Shown: positions 1 to 7,401 of the stretch, piece after piece
Layout of the letters: each line of letters starts with the position of its first letter
Position numbering within the stretch: position 1 is the stretch's first letter
NCBI GenBank assembly: GCA_003139095.1
Contig: PLHW01000008.1
Coordinates: forward strand, 33,758-97,757
DNA length: 64,000 nucleotides
Reading direction: 5' to 3'
Source: Acidobacteriaceae bacterium
GTDB taxonomy: Bacteria > Acidobacteriota > Terriglobia > Terriglobales > Acidobacteriaceae
Position numbers and translations under genes: made by a program
The notes under the pieces: generated by a model
Seen by the model: the letters and a program-made list of their open reading frames with translations, nothing else
Database searches by the model: none
Told to the model about the DNA's origin: nothing

Positions 1-331
1 GGCACTCCACCGCACCCTGTTCGAGCACTCGTGGGCGTACAGTCTCATCTCTCTGAGCGGTGATGAAGACGATTGGAATCTCTTGCCGGCGGCGCTTCAA
101 TTCCTGCTGAAGTTCAGGCCCGGTCATCCCCGGCATGGCAATGTCGAGGATCAGGCATCCAGTCTGGCCGATGCAATCTGACACCAGGAACTCTTCCGCC
201 GACGAGAACGCACGGGCTGCAAACCCGAACTCCCGTAGCAAATCAGGCAGCGATTCGCGCACTGACTCATCGTCATCAACTAGCGATACAAGCGGACGTT
301 CGGTGGCGCTCCCTTCTGGGTGAAACTTCAT
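1..331 (-). CDS. FixJ/NarL-type response regulator, receiver domain (3' end beyond window)
   Basis: Cytoplasmic phospho-acceptor of a two-component system. From the ATG at 331 the first 110 residues are visible and form a receiver domain: acidic pocket in SLVDDDESVRE, phospho-Asp in CLILDIAMPGMTG, the switch threonine in IVFITAQRDE, and the beginning of the lysine region where the window ends. The PMPGMTG-like loop and the FSSAEEFL stretch resemble FixJ/TodR regulators, so a C-terminal LuxR-type helix-turn-helix is expected beyond base 1 but is not visible. It lies 83 bases after the histidine kinase gene on the same strand, and the kinase is its probable partner. Confidence 0.85.
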   Translation of the reverse strand, partial: MKFHPEGSATERPLVSLVDDDESVRESLPDLLREFGFAARAFSSAEEFLVSDCIGQTGCLILDIAMPGMTGPELQQELKRRRQEIPIVFITAQRDETVRPRVLEQGAVEC

Positions 332-414
332 AAGTCAACATTGCTCCACTCCATGAGAGGCGTCCATTGTACTTAGGTATTGGTTCGGCCGACGATATCT
401 CGACCAGACTTGCA

Positions 415-2187
415 TCATGCTGCGCCGGTCAACGGATCGGCCTGGTTGACGCGAGTTTTCGGCGTCGGCCATGCCCTCGCGGCGCAAGGAATAGAGAATG
501 CAAACGTGGCTCCTGGGCCATCGTTCGCTGTCGCCCATAGACGTCCGTGATGAGCCTCGATAATGAAGCGGCTGATCGATAGCCCGATTCCCATTCCATC
601 GCTTTTCGTCGTAAAAAACGCTTCGAAGAGCTTGTCCGCGGCTTGAGCTGCGAAACCGACTCCCGCATCTTTCACGCTAAGACGCACCCGATCTCCCTCA
701 TCGCATTCGGTTCTGATCAGCAATTCTCTCGGGCGATCGTCGACTGCGCTCATCGCGTCCGCAGCATTCCGCAGCAGATTCAGAATGACTTGCTGAAGCT
801 GGACGCGATCGCCGGTGACGGCCGGGAGGTCGTCCGCAAGCTCATGCCGCAGAATTACACGCTTACTCTGTAGCTCGCTCAACGACAACGCAGTCACCTC
901 TCGAGTCGCCTCATTCAAGTCCATGGATTCAGGTGAAAGATCCTTCTTGCTATAAAGAGTGCGTAGCCGCGTGATCACGTCCGACGCCCGGTTGCCATCG
1001 CGAATCGTGCGCCGGGCGGTTTCGCGAGCGCCATCGACGTTTGGGGGATCGGCAGAGAGCATCCGCAGACACGTGCCGGCATTGGTGATGATGCCCGAAA
1101 GGGGCTGGTTGACTTCGTGTGCGATTGACGCCGTGAGCACTCCGAGGCTCGTAACCCTGGCCACGTTGGCGAGTTCCGATCTCGCCTTCGCAAGAGCTTC
1201 TTCCGAGAGCCGGCGCTGCGACACGTCCTGCGCCGCGCCGATGTACTCCAGTCGGCCCTGATTGTCTCGACTCCCATGGGCGATCAAGTGCAGGTATTTG
1301 ACGGAGTGGTCCGGCATCAGGAGGCGGTGTTCATATTCGAAGCTGCTGACGGCCCGTTGCGCCTTTCCAATCATGTCATACAGCAACGGCAGGTCTTCCG
1401 GATGAACGCGAGATCCAATCAACTCGAATGTCACCGGCACACCCAGTTCAAACTCGAAAATGCGGTAAAGCTGCTCAGACCACTTGATGTCGTCCGTCGG
1501 CACCAGCCAGGAGAAGTTGCCGATGCGACTCAGTTTCTGGCCTTCCGTGAGGAATGCCTCGCTGCGTCGCAACTGCTCTTCTGCCCGCCTGCGGTCGGCA
1601 ATTTCCCTTCTCAGCTCTTGGTTGGTTTGCGCGAGTTCTGTAGTCCGCTGCGCGACCCGTTGATCGAGTTCTTTGGCAACGCGCCTTTGCTCGCTCAAGA
1701 GCCGCGCCTCTTGCAGCCCGATGGACGCCTGATTCGCCGCTACGCTCAGAAGAAGTCTCTCGGTCTGACACGGGAACTCCGCGCGCTGAGACCCCGCTAG
1801 GAGTAGACCGATTTCACCGTGCAACCCCAATCGTGCGGGCACGATCGAAATGTCTCCGTCTCCAATGGGGTTTCGTACTAGCGGAGGCCATTTCTGTGGG
1901 TCATCTCCGAACCATCGGTTAAACAAGTCGCAGACCTCTTGCGGCTGGGGCATCTGCTTTCTCGATTGGGCGATCCGGACCGTCTCGATCGGAGAGTCGC
2001 CGATTGGATCTTTCAACCGCACATAGACGAGATCCAGGCCGAGCATTCCGAGGAGTGCGTCGAGGAAGGTATGAACAATCTGGGAGGGCTCGGCGCCGCT
2101 CCACATCGCAGGAAGAGCGAGGACGCTAACCAAGTCATTATTACAACGCCGAAGGCGCTTGATCTCGTCGGCGGGAAGTTCTTCCAT
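415..2187 (-). CDS. GAF-PAS sensor histidine kinase
   Basis: Soluble sensor kinase of 590 residues; no membrane segment is seen. Order: GAF-like sensor (about 15-165), a coiled-coil with AQRTTELAQ (165-210), a PAS_3 domain (about 215-325, with IGNFSWL and HPEDLPLL), then HisKA with H box SIAHEVNQPLSG and HATPase_c with N box LNLLRNAADAM, G1 KDAGVGF and G2 GMGIGLSIS. The HEVNQPL type of H box is typical of kinases paired with FixJ-like regulators, matching the regulator just downstream. I chose the ATG at 2187 because it follows the stop of the MEDS gene by one base. An in-frame start at 2268 would overlap that gene by about 80 bases. Cotranscription of all three genes is likely. Confidence 0.9.
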   Translation of the reverse strand: MEELPADEIKRLRRCNNDLVSVLALPAMWSGAEPSQIVHTFLDALLGMLGLDLVYVRLKDPIGDSPIETVRIAQSRKQMPQPQEVCDLFNRWFGDDPQKWPPLVRNPIGDGDISIVPARLGLHGEIGLLLAGSQRAEFPCQTERLLLSVAANQASIGLQEARLLSEQRRVAKELDQRVAQRTTELAQTNQELRREIADRRRAEEQLRRSEAFLTEGQKLSRIGNFSWLVPTDDIKWSEQLYRIFEFELGVPVTFELIGSRVHPEDLPLLYDMIGKAQRAVSSFEYEHRLLMPDHSVKYLHLIAHGSRDNQGRLEYIGAAQDVSQRRLSEEALAKARSELANVARVTSLGVLTASIAHEVNQPLSGIITNAGTCLRMLSADPPNVDGARETARRTIRDGNRASDVITRLRTLYSKKDLSPESMDLNEATREVTALSLSELQSKRVILRHELADDLPAVTGDRVQLQQVILNLLRNAADAMSAVDDRPRELLIRTECDEGDRVRLSVKDAGVGFAAQAADKLFEAFFTTKSDGMGIGLSISRFIIEAHHGRLWATANDGPGATFAFSIPCAARAWPTPKTRVNQADPLTGAA

Positions 2188-2188
2188 C

Positions 2189-2845
2189 TTAGGCCGCCGT
2201 AGAGGATGGCATAAACCGCCTGGACCGCCGTTCGCGGACTTCACCCATGAACTCCGGTGGCGGCACAAAGAATGGATTCTGCTGCAGGATGCCGCCGATA
2301 ATAATCATGGGGTGCGTCCGCATGATGTCAATCACCGTATCTCCTCCAAATTTCGCAAGATGGTAAGTGCAGATGACCGTGTCGTCGTGGCGACGCCACA
2401 CATCATTGACGCGCGATTCGAACTCAACAAGGTCGTCGACGTACGATCGGTCTTCAATCGCCCAGTCCATCCGGCAGCAAATACGACTGAGCGGGAATCC
2501 TCCCTTGGCGTTGCCGCTGGCCAACTGCTCGAATACCTCGAGCATCCGATCCTGATCGAAACGGCCGTCCCGGAGGTACGCTTCGGTGTTGGTGAGCAGT
2601 TCGAGTTGCCCACTCTGCTGGGCGGCCGTCGCGTCGATCCCGGCCGCGGCCAAGCGTTGCAAATGGTCACGCTGTTGATCAGGATTCACGACATGAACCG
2701 CCTTGTCGCCACACTCGAACCCGTCCCTAATGAACGGAAGCAACACGCGATACTCTTCCTCGTCGCTGTTGAAAAACGCGCAGACATGACGTACTTCGCC
2801 GAGCTGGGAGCCGGCAAGGGAAATGGGCGCCGCTACTCTTTTCAT
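2189..2845 (-). CDS. MEDS-domain sensory protein
   Basis: 218 residues covering one MEDS domain (the sensory domain of DcmR-type regulators, RecA/KaiC-like in fold). Visible marks are HVCAFFNSDEEEYRVLLPFI near the N-terminus, the AVHVVNPDQ strand, and the closing HPMIIIGGILQQNPFFVPP segment. No HTH or kinase module follows, so it is a free-standing sensor that may feed the adjacent kinase. The ATG at 2845 is preceded by GGGAGGAATGCACC, a strong ribosome binding site; the ATG 30 bases upstream has none. Its stop codon lies one base before the kinase start, which implies translational coupling. The ligand is unknown. Confidence 0.8.
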   Translation of the reverse strand: MKRVAAPISLAGSQLGEVRHVCAFFNSDEEEYRVLLPFIRDGFECGDKAVHVVNPDQQRDHLQRLAAAGIDATAAQQSGQLELLTNTEAYLRDGRFDQDRMLEVFEQLASGNAKGGFPLSRICCRMDWAIEDRSYVDDLVEFESRVNDVWRRHDDTVICTYHLAKFGGDTVIDIMRTHPMIIIGGILQQNPFFVPPPEFMGEVRERRSRRFMPSSTAA

Positions 2846-3039
2846 GGTGCATTCCTCCCACATGAATCTTCGCAACGTGGGTCTCTACACAGCTTTCGTC
2901 TCCTGAGCGGTTCCCATGTACCCGCCCCACTACCAACACTTAGGCCGGATTGGAAAAGATCGCGCAGATGTGTGCGCTCTGGCAGAGCGGAAACCCCTCG
3001 AGGTGGACTTGATCCCCAGCGGTTCGCGACCGTGCGGGA

Positions 3040-3297
3040 TTACGGGACTGACCATCGAGGGGCATAAGCAACCTCCGTGCCGTGGAATTCGAATCCGCAG
3101 CGAGCCATGAATGGCCCGTTCTCAATTGTTGAAAAAGAAGTGATGCTGGGGTCCCCACATGACCCACGATATGTCCATTGTGCCATTTCAATCGCACGAC
3201 TGCAAATTGTGGACAGCTCGCCCTCAACCCATGCCAAGGTGTCGACCGATACCATCGTCCAATAGATTCTTCTCCGCTCTTCTGGCTTAATCACCAC
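3040..3297 (-). CDS. small hypothetical protein (85 aa)
   Basis: Candidate gene in the 518-base gap between the MEDS gene and ohr. A GTG at 3297 is preceded by GGAGGGGGTGCACA, a good ribosome binding site, and opens an 85-residue frame starting MVIKPEERRRIYW. Codon choice looks protein-like on inspection. No family is recognised, and it has no signal peptide or membrane segment. A later start at the ATG at 3255 would leave 71 residues. It could instead be a chance frame; support is only the ribosome binding site and the otherwise empty gap. Confidence 0.35.
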   Translation of the reverse strand: MVIKPEERRRIYWTMVSVDTLAWVEGELSTICSRAIEMAQWTYRGSCGDPSITSFSTIENGPFMARCGFEFHGTEVAYAPRWSVP

Positions 3298-3363
3298 TGT
3301 GCACCCCCTCCGAAAGAATCGGAAGCCTGCAGCGGACAATTTTCTAATGAAGGAGAATGCCCC

Positions 3364-3819
3364 ATGACAAACGCCATAACCCCAATCGAAAAGGTGCTCT
3401 ATACCGCAAAAGCTCACACCACGGGCGGCCGTGATGGCGGAGCGTCACTCACTTCCGACGGCCGCCTTGATGTTAAGCTCTCGGTTCCGGGCACTCCCGG
3501 CACCGGCACCAACCCCGAGCAGTTGTTCGCCGCCGGGTGGTCGGCGTGCTTCCTGTCGGCAATCAAGATCGTGGCTGCCAGAATGAAAGTCAGGCTGCCG
3601 GCTGATCTCGCCATTGACGCCGAAGTAGACCTGGGCACAACCGGCGGAGGGTACTTGATCCAGGCTCGCCTCAACGTCAGCCTGCCGGGTGTTTCGCGCA
3701 AAGTCGCCCAGGCTTTGGTGGACGGCGCGCACCAGGAGTGTCCATATTCCAAAGCTACACACGGCAACATCAATGTTGTCACGAACGTCGAAACCAAACC
3801 TGTGGCAAATGTTGCGTGA
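3364..3819 (+). CDS. ohr: organic hydroperoxide resistance protein (Ohr, OsmC family)
   Basis: Thiol peroxidase that reduces organic hydroperoxides in the cytoplasm using lipoyl or dithiol reductants. The 151 residues match the usual Ohr length. Both redox cysteines are present: Cys62 in GWSACFLSA and Cys126 in HQECPYSKATHGN. The N-terminal VLYTAKAHTTGGRDG and the NPEQLFAAG motif are characteristic of Ohr rather than OsmC. The start at 3364 is set by AAGGAGAATGCCCC just upstream. It is first in a run with cytochrome P460 (42 bases downstream) and an epoxide hydrolase, suggesting a response to oxidised lipids or xenobiotics. Regulation by OhrR cannot be judged, because no such gene is in view. 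Confidence 0.93.
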   Translation: MTNAITPIEKVLYTAKAHTTGGRDGGASLTSDGRLDVKLSVPGTPGTGTNPEQLFAAGWSACFLSAIKIVAARMKVRLPADLAIDAEVDLGTTGGGYLIQARLNVSLPGVSRKVAQALVDGAHQECPYSKATHGNINVVTNVETKPVANVA

Positions 3820-3861
3820 TCCTGTGCGCGGACAAGCCGAAAAACAAGAAGGAGGAACACT

Positions 3862-4395
3862 ATGAAACGGATCGCGTTCCTACTGGTTGCAGTCGCGGCG
3901 GTGGCCACCCTGGTCATCCACATGGCCCACGCATCTGGACACGCCGATGGAGAAGCTGCCCCGCTCTTCGGAATCAAAATCCCCCCCGGATACCGCGACT
4001 GGAAGTTGGTCTCTGTAGCCCACGAAGAAGGCGACCTCAACGATATTCGCGCCATTCTGGGCAATGACACAGCGATCAGGGCGTATCGGGAAGAGAAGCT
4101 TCCGTTCCCCGACGGCACGATCATTGCCCGAATCGCTTGGAGTTACGTCCCCTCGGAGGAAAACAACAAAGTCTTTGGCCGTGCCCAATCTTTCGTTCCC
4201 GGGCCCGCCCCGGATTGGTACCTGCAGTTTATGGTCAAGGACTCAAGAAAGTACGCCGCGACGGGCGGCTGGGGGTTTGCTCAATTCAATAAGGACGGCA
4301 AACCTTCAGCGGATGAGGCAAAGCTCAAAACCTGCTTTCCCTGCCACGAGCCCGTCAAGGCTCGAGACTTTGTCTTCACCCGTTACGCACCCTAA
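3862..4395 (+). CDS. exported cytochrome P460 family protein
   Basis: Periplasmic mono-haem protein of the P460/cytochrome c'-beta fold. Members oxidise hydroxylamine or bind NO; the substrate here is unknown. It has 177 residues with a signal peptide of about 24 residues (MKRIAFLLVAVAAVATLVIH...). The domain starts at IPPGYRDWKLVSVAH. A single C-terminal haem site, CFPCH, lies at 158-162, about 15 residues from the end as in the family. The crosslinking lysine cannot be assigned by eye. AAGGAGGAACACT precedes the ATG. The gene sits between ohr and an epoxide hydrolase, both close enough for one transcript. Confidence 0.88.
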   Translation: MKRIAFLLVAVAAVATLVIHMAHASGHADGEAAPLFGIKIPPGYRDWKLVSVAHEEGDLNDIRAILGNDTAIRAYREEKLPFPDGTIIARIAWSYVPSEENNKVFGRAQSFVPGPAPDWYLQFMVKDSRKYAATGGWGFAQFNKDGKPSADEAKLKTCFPCHEPVKARDFVFTRYAP

Positions 4396-4427
4396 TTCCA
4401 AGAACCACTACAGAAAGGAACGAGGCG

Positions 4428-5762
4428 ATGACCGCACGCAAATCAACCACAGCACAAGGCGGGAAATCCAAAACTGCCAAGAAGGAGGAGACGATGGCCC
4501 AAACCAGCGCTTCACAACAAGGCAGCAAACCTGCTGACAAGAATGCTATTCGTCCGTTTCACGTGAAGGTTCCGGAAGCGGAACTTGCCGAACTGCGCAG
4601 GCGCATCAAGGCAACCAAGTGGCCTGAACGGGAAACGGTCACTGATGCATCGCAGGGCGTGCAGCTGGCGACCACTCAGGCGCTCGCGCGCTATTGGGCC
4701 ACAGATTACGATTGGCGCAAGATCGAGGCGAAACTGAGCGCCCTGCCGAATTTCATAACCGAGATCGATGGACTCGACGTTCACTTCATCCACGTCCGTT
4801 CGAAACATGAAAATGCATTGCCGCTGATCGTCACCCACGGATGGCCCGGCTCGATCATCGAACAGATGAAGATCATCGATCCACTGACCAATCCCACGGC
4901 GCATGGCGGCAGCGCCTCGGACGCTTTTGACGTGGTGATTCCGTCAATGCCGGGCTACGGATACTCAGGCAAACCGACCGCGCCCGGGTGGGATGTTGCC
5001 CATATTGCGCGGGCCTGGGTCGTGCTGATGAAGCGCCTCGGGTACACGAAATTCGTGGCGCAAGGCGGCGATTGGGGTGCGGTCATCGTCGATCAGATGG
5101 GCCTGGATGCGGCTCCGGAATTGCTCGGCATTCACACCAACATGCCTGGCATCTTTCCAAACGACATTGACAAGGCGGCCTCCTCAAGGGCGCCGGCGCC
5201 ATCCGGTCTGTCTGCCGATGAGAAGGTCGCTTACGAGCGTTTGCAGTTCGTCTATCAAAAGGGAATCGCCTACGGGTTCCAGATGGGTCTCCGACCGCAA
5301 ACGTTGTACGGAATCGCGGATTCACCCGTCGGCCTCGCGGCTTATTTCCTCGATCACGACGCGCGCAGCTACGAGCTGATCTCGCGCGTCTTTGCGGGAA
5401 AATCCGAAGGCCTCACGCGCGACGACATCCTCGACAACATCACGATCGCCTGGTTGACGAACACGGCGCTTTCTGGCGCCCGTCTCTATTGGGAGAATTG
5501 GGGCAAACTCGGGTATTTCGATGCCAAAGGCGTCTCCATCCCGGTTGCCGTGAGCGTCTTCCCCGACGAACTCTATCCCGCCCCGCGGAGCTGGTCGGAG
5601 CAGGCGTATCCCAAACTGATCCATTACAACCGGCTCCCCAAGGGTGGTCACTTTGCGGCATTTGAACAGCCCCAACTTCTCTCCGAAGAGATTCGCGCGG
5701 GCTTCCGATCGCTGCGGTCAGGCGTGGCGGGGTCTGATGTGCCCCTCGCTAAAGCGGGCTAG
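4428..5762 (+). CDS. epoxide hydrolase (alpha/beta hydrolase with EHN domain)
   Basis: Hydrolyses epoxides to diols by an Asp-His-Asp/Glu mechanism. After a Lys/Thr-rich leader come the EHN lid domain (about 41-150, IRPFHVKVPEAELAELRRRI) and the alpha/beta hydrolase core with oxyanion motif HGWPGS (137-142), nucleophile elbow GGDWGA (Asp215) and catalytic His in KGGHFAAFEQP near the end. At 444 residues it is slightly longer than most, because of the leader. Two starts are possible: 4428, with AGGAACGAGGCG, or 4494 (MAQTSASQQG), with the stronger AAGGAGGAGACG. If 4494 is used the basic leader disappears. It is the third gene of the ohr operon. Confidence 0.9.
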   Translation: MTARKSTTAQGGKSKTAKKEETMAQTSASQQGSKPADKNAIRPFHVKVPEAELAELRRRIKATKWPERETVTDASQGVQLATTQALARYWATDYDWRKIEAKLSALPNFITEIDGLDVHFIHVRSKHENALPLIVTHGWPGSIIEQMKIIDPLTNPTAHGGSASDAFDVVIPSMPGYGYSGKPTAPGWDVAHIARAWVVLMKRLGYTKFVAQGGDWGAVIVDQMGLDAAPELLGIHTNMPGIFPNDIDKAASSRAPAPSGLSADEKVAYERLQFVYQKGIAYGFQMGLRPQTLYGIADSPVGLAAYFLDHDARSYELISRVFAGKSEGLTRDDILDNITIAWLTNTALSGARLYWENWGKLGYFDAKGVSIPVAVSVFPDELYPAPRSWSEQAYPKLIHYNRLPKGGHFAAFEQPQLLSEEIRAGFRSLRSGVAGSDVPLAKAG

Positions 5763-5936
5763 CTGTTCGTGAAACTCCAGGTGGCACAGAGGTGGAAGAG
5801 CTTGGCGCAGCTTTTGTTCCACCTCCGCGAGCATGGCGGCGGCGCGGGCCGGTTTGTGCTTCGGTTAAACGGGTGCCCGGCGCAATAAAGTCGTTCGCGC
5901 AGGACCGCCTCGTCTGCGGCACCGGTTTGCGCGCCA

Positions 5937-7379
5937 TCAGTCGAGAATTGACGGCTCATCGCGGACTTCTAACGACCGGGTGATTTCGTCGATCATTTCC
6001 ATCTTCACTTTCGCGCGGTCAAGTGCGCGAACCAGTTTTTGGAGGGTGGGCGCGTCCAGGGGACCAAAGGCGCGCCTTACGAGGTCAGCGATGGTTGCGG
6101 CGGGCGTGCCGAGCGGCATCTTCGCAATATAGTTGGCGATCTCTTCGGGGTCGGGCGTCTTGAGCTCCGGTTTGGGGGCGGCGACAACTTCGACGCCCAC
6201 GATGGCGGTCAGAAGGGCCTGGGGGTTTTCTCCTGCCAGGGTGCGCGCGAACGCGCGATTTAACAGCGCCGGCGTCCACGTCAATTTTTTCTCTTGGCTC
6301 GCGGCATACGCATAGTCGCTCGCCAGGTCGATGAGCTTGCAAATCTCCTGGGGACTGCGGCCGGGGAGCACCGCCCATTCGAGAGCAATGCGAGACCATT
6401 TGTTCCAATAGTCGGCCGGGAGATCGGACTTGGCCTGACTGGGCAGGCGCTTCTCCCCAAGCGTGTCGATCAATGTGAACAGATCTCTGCTGGCTTTCTC
6501 GCCATCGCAGCGCGGAGGACTCGGAGATGTCTGCACTGGCCTATTTTCCGGATTGCTGGAACTCCGGAAATCTAGAACGCGGTGACTGGCGGCCTGAGAC
6601 CACGTGGCTTTCGGGTCCGGTCCGGACGGCGGCACGGGAAAGTCCGCCATCGTGAGATTTTGCCCGCGGGCGGCTAGCCTCACCAGAAGAAAATCGATCA
6701 GCATTCGAACCTGCGCATCGAACGCGTTTCTCTCCGCAACCGCGGTGGCGGCCGACGCCGCTTGGCCGGTTGTGCCATCGTTCGGACCGCCCGAGCGTAT
6801 GAACAACCAAATCTGGCTTAGTATCCACCCCACAGCGGGCAGGAAAGACTCCCAGCTGAAGACCCCTCTCCAGCCGCGGTCTTCCGATTGCAACTGGCGG
6901 AGCAACTTGAGCGCGCGCTCCCATTCCGCGGGATCCAGGATTTTTGCCTGGACTTGCGCGAGGTTGTACTGAGCAAATCTTCTGACCTCTCCACGAGACT
7001 TGTCAATGACGTCCTGAAACTGCGCTGCGGACTGCCTTAAGAGTTGCTCCGCGCGTTCGCTCGGCCATGGCGGCATCGTCAAGTTCGCCAAATAACTTTG
7101 CAGTTGCACCGCTTCCTCACGCTGCGCCTGCGTGCTGAGCAGAATGGCGTAGTAGTAGAGCGGCAATAAGTCGTTCGAATACTTCGCGACGCAATCGCCC
7201 AGATTGCCGGCGGCATCCTTTAATCGCTCTTCAAGGGCTGTTCGCCCCGCGGGGTGGTCAACCGAACTCTCGCGGGCCATCTCTTCATACAGTTGAAGCG
7301 AGCGCAGACCCTCCATGTAGAGTTGAAAACTCTCTGCCGTCGTGAACCTGCGAGCGTTTTTTGAAAACCACCAGCCCAT
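5937..7379 (-). CDS. hypothetical helical (TPR-like) protein
   Basis: 480 residues, unrecognised. The N-terminal half is rich in amphipathic helices with TPR/SEL-like spacing (LYYYAILLSTQAQREEAVQ, FAQYNLAQVQAKILDPAEWERALKLL). A short hydrophobic stretch (ESFLPAVGWILSQIWLFI) may dip into the membrane. The C-terminal part ends in short charged helices. No enzyme motif is visible. The ATG at 7379 has AAGGGTC before it and lies 22 bases after the metallophosphoesterase gene, so the two are very likely cotranscribed and the protein may be its scaffold or partner. It is the last gene of the four-gene leftward unit starting at 11593. Confidence 0.75.
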   Translation of the reverse strand: MGWWFSKNARRFTTAESFQLYMEGLRSLQLYEEMARESSVDHPAGRTALEERLKDAAGNLGDCVAKYSNDLLPLYYYAILLSTQAQREEAVQLQSYLANLTMPPWPSERAEQLLRQSAAQFQDVIDKSRGEVRRFAQYNLAQVQAKILDPAEWERALKLLRQLQSEDRGWRGVFSWESFLPAVGWILSQIWLFIRSGGPNDGTTGQAASAATAVAERNAFDAQVRMLIDFLLVRLAARGQNLTMADFPVPPSGPDPKATWSQAASHRVLDFRSSSNPENRPVQTSPSPPRCDGEKASRDLFTLIDTLGEKRLPSQAKSDLPADYWNKWSRIALEWAVLPGRSPQEICKLIDLASDYAYAASQEKKLTWTPALLNRAFARTLAGENPQALLTAIVGVEVVAAPKPELKTPDPEEIANYIAKMPLGTPAATIADLVRRAFGPLDAPTLQKLVRALDRAKVKMEMIDEITRSLEVRDEPSILD

Positions 7380-7401
7380 GACCCTTAATCCCGAAGCGCG
7401 T

